Shown: in pieces, positions 32,386-42,900 of the stretch
Layout: each line of letters begins with the position of its first letter
Position numbering within the stretch: the first letter of the stretch is position 1
NCBI GenBank assembly: GCA_030248225.1
Contig: JASANE010000611.1
Coordinates: forward strand, 1 to 64,000
Origin: Trileptium ribeirensis
Taxonomy: Eukaryota > Nematoda > Enoplea > Enoplida > Thoracostomopsidae
DNA length: 64,000 nt
Direction of reading: 5' to 3'
Position numbers and translations under genes: made by a program
The notes under the pieces: generated by a model
The model's database searches: none
What the model was told of the DNA's origin: nothing
The model's input: the letters and a program-made list of their open reading frames with translations, nothing else

Positions 32386-33868
32386 GGGTTCCTGGTCCCA
32401 AAACCTTAATTTCAAACCAAAAATTTTAGTTTTCACAAAATCACTTATTACTCAGCTTCAGCCCCTCCCTTTTTTCTTAAATTATCCTAAATATCAAAAA
32501 TCTCTTAATTGGACCTAACTAGCATAAATTTCCACAGTTCCTAACCCTAGCTAACTTAATTCTAGTTTGTTTTAGTTTTGTGTAATAGGAGTGCGAAGCT
32601 GGAGCGTGAGAACGAAATTGCTTGTTATTATTAATTTTTGTTTTATATATTGCGTCAGATAGCTTACATAGCTACCGGATTTTGGTAGCTTCCAGGTTTG
32701 CTTACATCGGCGTATAGAGTGTTGATCGGGTAGAGTTACCGGTGCGCTTACTTCCAGTTGGAGTGTATCTTATGGTTCATCGGGCTTATTAGCTTACTTG
32801 TTATATTCTGATTTGGCGCAAAAGAACTGCGCGTTATTTCTGAGCATAGAGAAAGTGCGGATTTAATGTCTTGTTTCACAATTCTTGGTTAAAGAACGAC
32901 GTGCCAGTGTAGTTAGGGCTTCACAAATTGGTAAATGACATGTTCATACGAAATAATATTGTAATAATCTGGGCTTTCCAAATTGGGGGTTGGAATTTTT
33001 CGGTTCCCCCTGGTTCAGAACAGGTACCGACCCGCTCATGCCCCATGGCAAAGTTTTGGACTCCCCTCGGTTCACCGCCTTTTCAAAAATTTTTGTTTCC
33101 AATCCGTCCAAAGTAAATAAAATTTGTACTAAAATTCTGTTCTGTGAAGCCAAGAATTTCGCAAATTGTGTCAAAATTTGTTTCAAAATCGTTTTTCTCT
33201 TCATCAAAAACGTTTTGAGAGTGTTTCTGACATTATTTTTAACCGTTTTTGTCTTAGCAAAACGTGCCTGGCAAAATCGGCCGTCCCCTCCACGGTTCGG
33301 TACCAAGGTGGCCCCCCTGGTTCATGACCCGTGGCAAAATTTTTAGCGAATGGAGAGCTCAGATAATAGATTTCCTTGGAAGAATTTAAAGAATGTTAGT
33401 AGCAAATAAACCATATAAAGAGTGAAAACCTGCTAGTTAAAGTATTAACTTTAGGTGGCAACAAAAAGCAACCGGTGATAAAGACCAAGCGAATTAGCAA
33501 CGAAAAAGAACTGGTTTACCACAGTAACAAAGAAAACTGGGCCAAATTAACCGACGTGACAATAAGGAACAAGGAATCGAATCAATTGCGAAATTTCATT
33601 AAGGACGACTAAGAATCGGCGTGCATATGACAAAGAACCGTTGTGCATATGACAAAGAAAAGAGAAGACCGACATTCTACTAGCCACACCTCGGACCACA
33701 GAATCTTCGGTAACGAATCCTTTCCCCATTTAAATACCGATAGCCGACATAAAAATACTACTTCCACCCCACCCACAACAAAGTAGCTTAAAACAACACG
33801 AATATATCTCTTGATATAACTTTTATTCTTGGTGGTAACTGGCGTGCCGACATGGCGTTGTAAAAATA
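32386..33868. repeat. LTR-like copy B3 with an insertion
   Basis: It opens with CAAGGGTTCCTGGTCCCAAA, matching the LTR start region, then TAGCTAAC-type text. It ends with CATTCTACTAGCCACACCTC, CGGTAACGAATCC and TTTAAATACCGATAGCC. A foreign segment of about 420 bp interrupts it near 32935-33355. Confidence 0.55.
32935..33355. other. Insertion of unknown type inside B3
   Basis: This segment has no counterpart in B1, B2 or the element A LTRs. Its two ends share direct motifs: GGTTCCCCCTGGTTCAGAAC near 33000 and CCCCCCTGGTTCATGACCCG near 33315, each followed by a TGGCAAA-TTTT stretch. Overlapping frames of about 120 codons occur on both strands, but nothing is recognised in them. Confidence 0.35.
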
Positions 33869-34068
33869 GGCATTCTACTGGCCACACCTTGGACCACACA
33901 ATCCTCGGTAACGAATCCCTTTCTCCATTTAAATACCGATAGCCGACATAAAAATACTACTGCCACCCCACCCACAACAAAGTAGCTTAAAATAACACGA
34001 TATATATCTCTTGATATAACTTTTGTTCTTGGTGGGAACTGACGCGCCGACATGGCGTTGTGAAAATT
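33673..34068. repeat. 198-bp tandem duplication of LTR 3' block
   Basis: CATTCTACTNGCCACACC starts at 33673 and again at 33871. The two copies stay in register through TTTAAATACCGATAGCCGAC, AAGTAGCTTAAAA, ATATCTCTTGATATAACTTT and GCCGACATGGCGTTGT. Confidence 0.8.
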
Positions 34069-34427
34069 TAACATACATATCTGTACAAAATTATATAATA
34101 TAAGTAATATGTAATTAAAACTTGAAATATTCACTCTAAACATTACCTAAATATTTTTATGCAAACTATCTTTAAAATTATACAATTTTTTAATTTAAAA
34201 TTCATTTCGCAAACAATCCTAACTAAAATTTCTATTTTTCTCGTCAACATATTTTTCAACTTTTTACTCAGCTTTCTTTTATATAAAACATCAGACTTCA
34301 TTTCTAAATACATTTCTAATAAATTTTTCTCATTTTTATAAAACTTAATTATTTCATATATATATATATATATATGATTATGACATATATTTCATATCAT
34401 ATATATACTTATTCATACTTATGCTGC
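34069..34427. other. AT-rich segment with (TA)n, no gene
   Basis: It is very AT-rich and includes a TA dinucleotide run near 34355-34375. A 60-codon plus-strand frame rich in Phe, Ile and Ser is not treated as a gene. Confidence 0.6.
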
Positions 34428-34640
34428 AGGGAGTAACCGGAATTTCGGTTTTGGCAAAATCGTGTTCCGGTTGCGGTTTTGGCAAAAGGCAAAAACCATA
34501 GCTGAACCGGATTTCGGGTTAATTGTTCACATTTTTGCTTCATCTGTGGTACACAGTAATCATGTTCCAACACAACCAAGCAAAAGAAAAGACTGAGAAA
34601 ATTGTACAGTGAAACGTAACTGGGACAATTTCGGTAACAA
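34428..34640 (+). repeat. AACCGGAATT-type dispersed repeat, copy 1
   Basis: It begins GCAGGGAGTAACCGGAATTT and contains AAATCGTGTTCCGGTTGCGG, ACATTTTTGCTTCATCTGTG and ACAACCAAGCAAAAGAAAAG. The reverse complement of 37610-37853 follows the same order. Confidence 0.65.
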
Positions 34641-35001
34641 TTTTCCGTCTTCATTTGGCAGGAGTCTGTCAACAAAGCAAAGCTAAGTCGATGCTTGTAG
34701 CAACTTATCCATTCAGAAATCTGCGGTATATATGTTAGAATTGAACCGGTCCAACTTGATATACATAATAGAGTATGGATTATTGATGTACTTACCTGCC
34801 AGCCTGGCTAATATAAATTGTGTGAAGCGCCAGCCTGTAAACTTCGTGGTCACTCTACATTGGAGTAAAGTAACATATCTACAAAGCAGCCGGAAACCGC
34901 GAAACAGCCAGAAACGAACTGTATGTATTGAAACTGTGCGAGCTGTATCAGATTGGATATTTTGTCTCATTTATAAATTCTGAGCAGAAAATCATCACCA
35001 T
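34641..35001. other. No gene or repeat recognised
   Basis: Overlapping frames of about 85 codons occur on both strands; neither has recognisable motifs. Confidence 0.4.
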
Positions 35002-35150
35002 CTAACTGAAGGGCACTGGTTGCCCAACGGTAGCCTGAAAAATGTGTCTGGCTAGCGATCAGAAAATTACAGTATGTACTATAATTTTTATGCTCAGTGG
35101 GAAGAGACACTGCTTAGGCTAGCGTTGGGCAACCAGTTTCCGTCAGTGAG
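35002..35150. mobile_element. 149-bp MITE with ACTGGTTGCCCAACG termini
   Basis: The left end reads CTAACTGAAGGGCACTGGTT followed by GCCCAACGGTAGCCT. The right end is its inverted counterpart (AGGCTAGCGTTGGGCAACCA then GTTTCCGTCAGTGAG). The inverted repeats extend over about 35 bp with a few mismatches. No coding content. A short tandem repeat (AATGATA..CTTTCTAATCAC, two copies) follows at 35153-35210. Confidence 0.65.
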
Positions 35151-35210
35151 ATAATAATGATAGCTTTCTAATCACAATGTAATGATAATAACTTTCTAAT
35201 CACAATGCTA

Positions 35211-35922
35211 TAAATAAGGCCAACTGTTATACTGCTAGCACAGTTTCAACGAATACAGGTCGTTGCCAAGGACGCAGTTTCTTGCTGCGTTGCAGATAAC
35301 GTTATTTTACTTCAATGTAGACTGATTTACAAAGTTTGCAAGCGCACTGGCTTGTGCTTGACGCAATTTATGTTAGCCAAGCTTACAGCTTAGTACTTCT
35401 ACATAATCGATACTCTGTTACCGAGTTGGACCAATTTAAATCTAACATACTCCACAGACTTCTGAAGGTGTAAAACAGCTGCTACAAGCATCGACCTGGC
35501 TTTGTTTTGTTAACAAATTCCTGCACGTTAACATAAAAATTCCTGCTAAAACTATGGGCGCTGTCTGGGGTGGGGGTGATGGTAATCAGCAAACGGTCGC
35601 ACGCCGCTGAAATTGGCACCAATCGACTCAGCTCGACGAGCTGAGTTCAAAAATACCGCATACGACCATTTTCCAAAAAAATTTTTTTTCATTTTTTTCT
35701 GTTTTTACCCAATGGTCCCGTCCCACCTGTGAAATGTCACCGGAAAATTTTGAAAAAAAATTTTTTTTTCAAAATAGACATGATGCACCGAGATCGATCC
35801 AGCATCATAGGAGAAACTGAATGGTACCATTCATATCGATATATCTGGCCTCCCTCTGATGTTATCCGCAAGAACAGTTAACCACTTCGGAAGTAACCCT
35901 TTGGGAACGCTCGATTGATCGA
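35211..35922. other. No gene; 10-bp perfect palindrome inside
   Basis: ACTCAGCTCG-A-CGAGCTGAGT at 35626-35646 is a perfect inverted repeat. Long A and T runs follow at 35684-35770. The 3' part ends in a T-rich tract and TTTACAG, a possible splice acceptor in front of the transposase fragment. Confidence 0.45.
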
Positions 35923-36396
35923 TTGATGATTTATTTTCCATTTTTTTTATTTTACAGCATAATATTAATCTATGGTTGGGTGGTGGGCATGATTGAACGA
36001 CAAACGGGCAAGTGTCTACTTTTCCACGTCCCCAATCGCACCATCAACACAATCATGCCTCTAATATTTCAACATATCCGACCGGGAACCCGCATCATCA
36101 CCGACAGCTTCCAGACCTACATCCAATGACTGCGCCGCCTACCTAGCCCCCAGCAATATACTCACGCCACGGTCAACCACCATAATCGGCAATTCCTTAA
36201 TCCCGACAATCCCGACGCCCATACGCAAAACATTGATGGTCTCTGGGGAAATTTGAAAACCTTCATTCGGCGACGCCAAGGCGTTCCTCATAGCCTATTC
36301 CAGCGAACCCTTATTGAAATTCAATGGCGACGACAATTCGCTGAAAATATTGTCGGTGCACCCATTGCCCAAATCGGAAACATGTATCGCGTCTAG
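35923..36396 (+). pseudogene. Merlin-type (IS1595/ISXO2-like) transposase fragment
   Basis: One frame, broken by a single TGA at 36127, contains WVVGMIERQTGKCLLFHVPN, RPGTRIITDSFQTYIQ and HATVNHHNRQFLNPDNPDAH followed by TQNIDGLWGNLKTFIRRRQG. This is the DDE-type core shared by bacterial IS1595 and eukaryotic Merlin transposases, with the second Asp in ITDSF. The segment usually reading HT-x-x-IE-x-x-W has Asp (NIDGLW) in place of the catalytic Glu. The N-terminal part with the first Asp is missing or lies in an unrecognised upstream exon. The frame ends at TAG 36394. Confidence 0.75.
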
Positions 36397-37179
36397 AGGT
36401 TAGTTCCAATGTCGGTAATACGTTTCTTTTAGAGTTCTAGATTAAGCGTAACAAAATAAGCCTAAGCCTTAGACTAAGCCAGGGGCTGCCGCCCCCCGGA
36501 CCCCCGCACTAAGCTGCTGCGCTGGCTAACTGCCACGGTTTTGGGTGTACAGTGTACTGGTGCTTTCTCGCCTACATTTGCCGGTGCAGTATTTCCGGAT
36601 ACCCTAACCTAAGCTTCAAGCTTACGCTAAAACTGAGCCTAGTCTAAACCTAATTTCCAAACATCAAAATATCCATTTTTCGCTTGCATTCCTGATATCG
36701 GGAGCCAAATCTTGTGACGGACAGTAATCGTCACACCCCATTCATAGCCCATTGCATTTTCTATATCATATCCAAATTTGCGCGCAATCAGTCAATCCAA
36801 TCCAAAGTTATGTCCAAAAAGGTCAAAAATAACAAAAACCCATATTTCTAAAAAACCCGACCCCTGAAATTGGGCACCTCTCCTGCACCCCATTGAAGAG
36901 CTAGATCCCTGAAACATTTTCCATTGGAAAGAGCAGGAAAAACTGGTCCATGGGGGGCTAGGACGGTGACGATCTTAATCGGAGCTTTAGGAAAAAATTG
37001 CCAAAAAAGCCTCTATACCCCAAAAATCCAAATAAAAAGAACAATAATTTAGCATCATCAATAGGTTATACCTGAAAAGGGGCGACCCTGATCTCGAAGA
37101 GATCTCTTTTGGGGTTAAGAGATGATTGGGGTCCAGAGACTATGGGGGCTATACTGAAAAGATGGTGGGCCCCTTCTAT
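36397..37179. other. No gene; GC hairpin-like GGGGCTGCCGCCCC
   Basis: CCAGGGGCTGCCGCCCCCCG at 36480-36499 can form a GC-rich hairpin. The rest shows no coding or repeat signal that I can support. Confidence 0.4.
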
Positions 37180-37560
37180 CTTGCCTGTCCACAGTGGTGG
37201 GGGTGGGGGGGACCCCCACTTTCCAAACCCCCATGTTCGTGAGATTTTCCCCCATGTCCGCCCCCCCACTCGGCTGAAACCCCATGTTCAACTAATTCCA
37301 AAAATCTTTTATGTCTGAAAATTTATGTTCTTTGTTTGCAAATTGTTTTTAAACATTAATTACCACTATTTATAATGCTAATATATTGTTTTTAGCTTGA
37401 AAGTACGTTCATAGTAGTAAAAATGCCTGAATATATGGAAATATTCTGTATTTTTAAGCAAAATTTATCCCCCCCCCCACTTTGGAATTTCCCCCGAGAA
37501 GGAACCTGGGCCCCCCGAAGTTCCCCCCCCACACTTTTCGGAGGGCTGTGGACAGGCCAG
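37180..37560 (+). mobile_element. MITE family CTGGCCTGTCCACAG, copy 1 (381 bp)
   Basis: The ends are CTTGCCTGTCCACAGT and CTGTGGACAGGCCAG. TCTAT lies directly outside both ends (37175-37179 and 37561-37565), a 5-bp target duplication. The interior is shared with copies at 43741, 45315 and 63536 (minus). It includes CCATGTTCAACTAA, ACCACTATTTATAATGCTAA and ATATGGAAATATT. No coding capacity. Confidence 0.8.
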
Positions 37561-37609
37561 TCTATCGTTTTTCCCCGCAACCCAATCAGGGCCAAATTAT
37601 GTGTCCTAC

Positions 37610-37853
37610 ATAGTTTCACACTGTAAATTGCTGAGTTAATCTTTTATTTTGTTTGGTTGTATTGGAATCATTGTGTATGTATTACATAATGTTTGGACCA
37701 CAGATGAAGTAAAAATGTGGAAAATTTCTTACAAAAAATTTTAAACCGGAATTCCGGTTCCAGTATAGTTTTTGTCCTTTGCCGGAACCGCAACCGGAAC
37801 ACGATTTTCGCTGGTACCGGAACCGGAATTCCGGTTACTCCCTGATAGATATA
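37610..37853 (-). repeat. AACCGGAATT-type dispersed repeat, copy 2 (inverted)
   Basis: On the minus strand it starts CAGGGAGTAACCGGAATTCC and continues CAAAAACTATACTGGAACCG, ATTTTTACTTCATCTGTGG and ACAACCAAACAAAATAAAAG. It is the inverted partner of 34428-34640, about 3 kb away. The two could be ends of one large element or separate copies. Confidence 0.6.
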
Positions 37854-38732
37854 TAATTTTGTATTACAGATCATGTTACAGGTACTCTACACAAAGAATA
37901 ATGATTCTTGCAGAGCTTTTAATAATTCAAGCATGGATCAGGCCATGCTGTAGTCTTACCGTATATCTATTTCAATGCTCTTAATTTTATGTCAAAGCAC
38001 ATAATCCAATTGTATTTAATTGGAATCAAACCTGTCAATTTAATAATTGGGATATCAGAACCAGTCAATCAATTGGGCCAACTGATTGCAATCAGTTTTT
38101 ACGCCCGGTGATTGCGCTTCTGCGGCTATAAGCTTTCGGTCGTATTCATCGCCTTTTCCGAAGGGTGCTGAACAATAATCATTTTAGCCAAAATAAGCAC
38201 TAATCACTATAGCTTGCCGTTGAAGTGGTATCCCGGTGCTACGTACTCTAAGATTGTGCAAAGCTGTCAATTCTTATTTTTCATATCTGTTATAATGTCT
38301 TATTTTCTTCGCCTTAACCGTAAGTTTGGAAGTCAAAACTTATAAAATTTTAGTTTTTAGTTATGTTGTATAAAGGAAAATTACGGTCGCGACGTTTGCT
38401 CAGTCTCAGTAAGATGCAAAGGGGTAATATACAGCAATACTATGTTCACTATATAAGTATTAGCTTGTGCCAAAAAAATTTGGGACGTATATTGAGGAAA
38501 TATATTACGCAGTATTTACCTTCTTTTAGTTATACCTGATGATCGAGCGGTGACCTGAGGTTTTCTGTTGTTTTTTTCGGCTAAAATGTTATTTTGATAC
38601 TTGTTATACAGGCTACTATCAGATGAAACATGTTTTCCGTTTTTCAGATGATAATTTGTGTGCAGAACTGTAGTAAAACCCATAATCGCTACTGTTACAT
38701 TTGAATCTTCAGAAGAAATCTATAATCTCAAT
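37854..38732. other. Upstream region of the Kelch gene
   Basis: No repeat is recognised. A splice-acceptor-like TTTTTCAG lies at 38640-38647 and another, TCTTCAG, at 38706-38712. The coding frame of exon 1 stays open upstream to at least 38658, so the exon may begin before the ATG I chose. No promoter can be named. Confidence 0.4.
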
Positions 38733-38867
38733 ATGGACACTTTTAGCGAACATAATCAAATTCCTGGTCGTGTTGCTGTTATGTTGGACAATAACAAAGT
38801 ACCTCCACGCGCTGGTCATATTTCAGTTATGCTTGACAATCTGATATTAATTTGGGGCGGATATCAG
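38733..38867 (+). CDS. Kelch gene exon 1
   Basis: ATG at 38733 has A at -3 and G at +4 and begins MDTFSEHNQIPGRVAVMLDN. Then comes PPRAGHISVMLDNLILIWGG YQ, the first Kelch strand pair, equivalent to 'RSGHVAV...FVWGGYK' of KLHDC2. The donor is CAG|GTATAC, phase 0. The frame is also open upstream to 38658 with GTG, so the true start could lie further left. Confidence 0.7.
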
Positions 38868-39946
38868 GTATACAACACGGCGTAAAATATTGTTCTATTC
38901 TAAGTTTGTTTTGAAGAAATCTCAACCCTATCTATTTTGAATAACTGTCCAGTAAATCGCGTTTAAGTAGTGGGGAGAAAGAGAGCCGAAAGCTGTTCTT
39001 AAAAAGGTTAGCACCATAGGTTATATGGTATTTATTGAAACTCAGGGAGCGAAGTTTTCTCAAATAGCGCACAATTGCTCAAAAATTCTTTTTGTTCGTT
39101 TGGTGGTCGTATAAATCTTTTTGGATTTTCGACTTTTACTCGACGGGTAATGGAATGGGTTTGAGGTCAAAATTGTAATTGTAATGGTTTGGGGTCAAAA
39201 TGGCAAAAACAGAGTCTTAAGGGCTATTTGCCAAATCCGGCCATACTAATGCCAGTCTTTGGGTATCCCATATCTCGAAACATAGGTTTTGCATCGAAAA
39301 ACCCGCAATGCAGAATCAGCTCATCGAGATCCACAACTTTGTTGACTACCACTTTTTGTGCAACCATACCCTATGCCGCCGTGGACCTGAATATGGTTTG
39401 CTTTACCACTCTCAGAAATATTTATTTTCCAAATTTCGGCATGCTATTGCATGATTTACCATATAATCAGTGCGTACTAGATTATCAAGCTGAATGGTTT
39501 TGCTATCTAGACTTCAACTTAACTATGTTAGACCTTTTCATGGGGCTTCAAGGGTTTACGGTCGACGAACCCGATTTCCAAAATTTTATGAGTTTTCATT
39601 TGTTTGGTTACAGAACATCAAAAATGTTCTGTGTATAGGTTCTCCGAAACGCAGAATACCTAGGTTTAATTACGTAGATACGTGAATGAATACTTCGTGC
39701 GATTTCAAATGTTTTTGATGGGTTTAGGATTACAGAGGTTTGAGTGTAGTATGTACGTCAAACGCAAAGCCTGTTACAAGTGATTACACAAAATGGCCAC
39801 TTCATGAAACCATGCTTTCTCTGTTTCACTCTCCCTCTCTTGCGAGATAGTTTCTTAAACGGTTCCGGGACTGAACTTGTTAAATTTGGCACAAAAAAGT
39901 AATATATATAATAGTAGCTTCTATATACATACATATATATATACAT

Positions 39947-39987
<41 letters not shown>

Positions 39988-42900
39988 CAGATGATTAGCA
40001 TGTGTCTATTGCGTTTGTGCTTATATGATAAAAGAGATTGTATTTGCGTTTTATGCATCAAGTAAGAGCCGTACTAGAAACTTAAAAATCACATAGAATT
40101 ATAATTTTAATTTGAAGAATTTTGTTCTTTTTAGTTACATAGTGAATAAATAAATAATAGGTCTTAAGGTTTTGTAACATTGATGTGACCGTAGCGTTGC
40201 AGTAAAGTAACGCCAGTGTGCTATCCCTGTCGTGGGATTTTAAATAGGGCTCGGGACGCTGAATTTGGAATTATACAGCAATCGCCAAACGCAGATTACC
40301 ATCACTCCTTTCGTTTTTCTTGGCTGCAAGAGTAACTAGTTTAGTAACCTAGCCGAGGAAAATACAGTATAATTGGTTGTTCACCCTTAGTACGTACCAG
40401 CTTCACTCATTGCGTATGGTTTAACTTACGCCATCATTCCCTGCGGGCAGTACTTTCATCGGTCTGGAGAAAAACCGGAGATATGCCATGCCAGAAACCA
40501 AAATGCGATGTATCTAGTGTCACATACTGTCTTGGCGCAAAGTATATAACTATAGAACACGCAGTAATATAGCGAATCAAGTTATGATGATTTACCCAAA
40601 TCTTCCATTTGTATTTTGGTGAGTTAGAGATGTAGTTAATGCAGTAAATAAAGATAAGTCTTCGAATACATATAAAGTGGTAAATTTCGCATTGTTTAAG
40701 AAATTTTGGATTGTTTTAAAAATTAATGCATTACAGGCATAATATGCTACAGGCCAAAACCGCTTAGTCAACGAAATGCTGACTCTGGCACTGTTGTAAT
40801 AATTTTACGTCATAAATTCTCCAATTATGGCTTTCTTTATATGATTACACTAAGGTAGTTATTACTGTTGCTTCTTCCTCTTTTTCTTCAGCATTTGTCC
40901 CGCTTGTTAGCGGGGACCTCAATTGACGGTCTCTACCTCCACTTCGATGGTCTGGATGAAAGCCAACCGTTATGAGATTCATGTGCACGGTATCGGCTCA
41001 CCGTTTTGTTTTTCCCAGAGCCTTTGCGTATTCCTTGCGACATTGACCATGAGTGTCATTTTGACGACTGTGTCTTCGGCAGCACGAGTACATGTCCATA
41101 CCATGGTGCTTATCACAGATGAGCGCAATGCTATTGTGGTTTGAGATGTCGTCGTTGCAAACGCGGTCGAACTTGTGATCTCTAAAATCCTACGCAGCAT
41201 TTTTGTGTCCATAGCAGCAAGTCTTGTCCCCGATGACTGGCCGAGGATAATGCCGTCGTTGCTGACAGTTGAGATGTGATATTTGAAAGCCTCTATGCGC
41301 ATGCGCTTCTTGCCATTCACTTGTACAGTGTTTTGTTCGCTTTTATTGCTGTGGGATATTCCGTTTTCTTGATGATGCAGGCTTAGACCAAACTGCACCA
41401 CCCTATCGTGCCAAGTTTGCACTTGTCGTTGCAATTCCATGTTGCGTTTGAATGATAGCATGACGTCGTCGCTGTATAGCACTTTCCATGGCGCACGTCG
41501 CTATAGATCGTAGCTGACATTGTCTATTGCTAACAATATCGGAGACAACTCTGACCCTTCCTGCACTCCGACTTTGACAGCACAATCATATCAAGTCTAA
41601 TCATCATCTCGTACATGCTTCTTTGTTTTGATGTTGGTTATAGCAGTTGCACCCAGGTTATTAGTTCTTCGGGGACATCGTGTTGCCGAAGATTGCCATA
41701 TGATTTCGTATGGTACCCGGTCGAAGACCTTCTCCAAGTCGAGAAAAGCGGCTTGGAGCGGGAGTGACATTTCGGCGTCCTTCTCGACCAGAAGCCACAC
41801 GGCATGGATGGCCTCCAGCGTATCGCAATTCTTTACGAAACCGGACTGATGTGGCGTCATAATTACAATTTCCCACAGCCTCGCTCCAAGATCTTAGGGG
41901 TGTACGACAGCAGTGTAATAGTTACAGCACTCGGTCGGACTGCCTTTCTTCTTCCGATTGGTATATTTTCCTGTGTTTCCCTTCGGCAAAAGTCTTCCGC
42001 TCTGAAATTGTTTAGTTGAAGAGCTTAGCGTTTCATGTAGATAGATTCCATGGTCCGGATTACCAAACGTCGGCCACAATATTGTCGGGCCCAATTGCGT
42101 TGCCTGGATGCATTGATCCCAGCGTTACATCGACTTATCGAGCGCACAGGGCCGTAGGGTCATTTCACGCTACGATCACCTTTTGCCCCAATAAAAATGA
42201 CTAATGACTTTTTTGGCTCCGATTATGTTCGTTTTTACACCCTATGACCAAAAAACGTCAAGGATCCCTAATTTGAGGTCGTTATAGTAAATTTTTTATC
42301 CGTTTTTATGCTATGGCTTCCCAAATACCACCCCCTGTTGCTCAGCAAGGTACCATAAAATGGCCTCTGGTATGCTCCAGGTTGCATCTAGCCTCGATTT
42401 TGTGATCGTATCTCGTGCAGCCCGTCAGCGCGTTCAAAATGACGTTATGCGGAACTCCGTGTATCAAAAATTAAGCTTTTTATGCCTATTATTGGGTCAA
42501 ATTTAACACTTTTAAAACACGGGGTTCCGATTTATACCGGTTATTAAATGGAAACGAAGCGGCCATAAACGGTAGCTATTTATATCGATAGTTTAGCCTG
42601 GGGGAGTGTTTTGTAAAAAATTCACAACATACCCTTTGCCAGATATGTTAGAGTGCCGGAAGTAGCTGGTGGTCGGGGGGGGGGTGGTAAAATTTGGCGG
42701 GGGGGTGTAAAATGTGAAATGGCCAATTCGACCGTGTTTAACCAGCATAGTTAACTTGAAAACGGTATCTAAAATATGCTATACCACAATTTCCACTATG
42801 AGGGGTACAAAATGGCAGCCCATATCAACTGCCTGAGACCATGGTCGGGGGGGGTAAATTTAGAATTTTTTCAAAAAATAATTTTGCGACATATGTCGTC

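Noticed and set aside
32944..33346. Overlapping 118-120 codon frames on both strands
   Set aside because: They sit in an insertion of unknown type with no motifs; open frames on both strands at once suggest composition, not coding.
39189..39638. 149-codon plus-strand frame in intron 1
   Set aside because: It lies within a dispersed repeat whose other copy (63130-63535) does not keep the frame.
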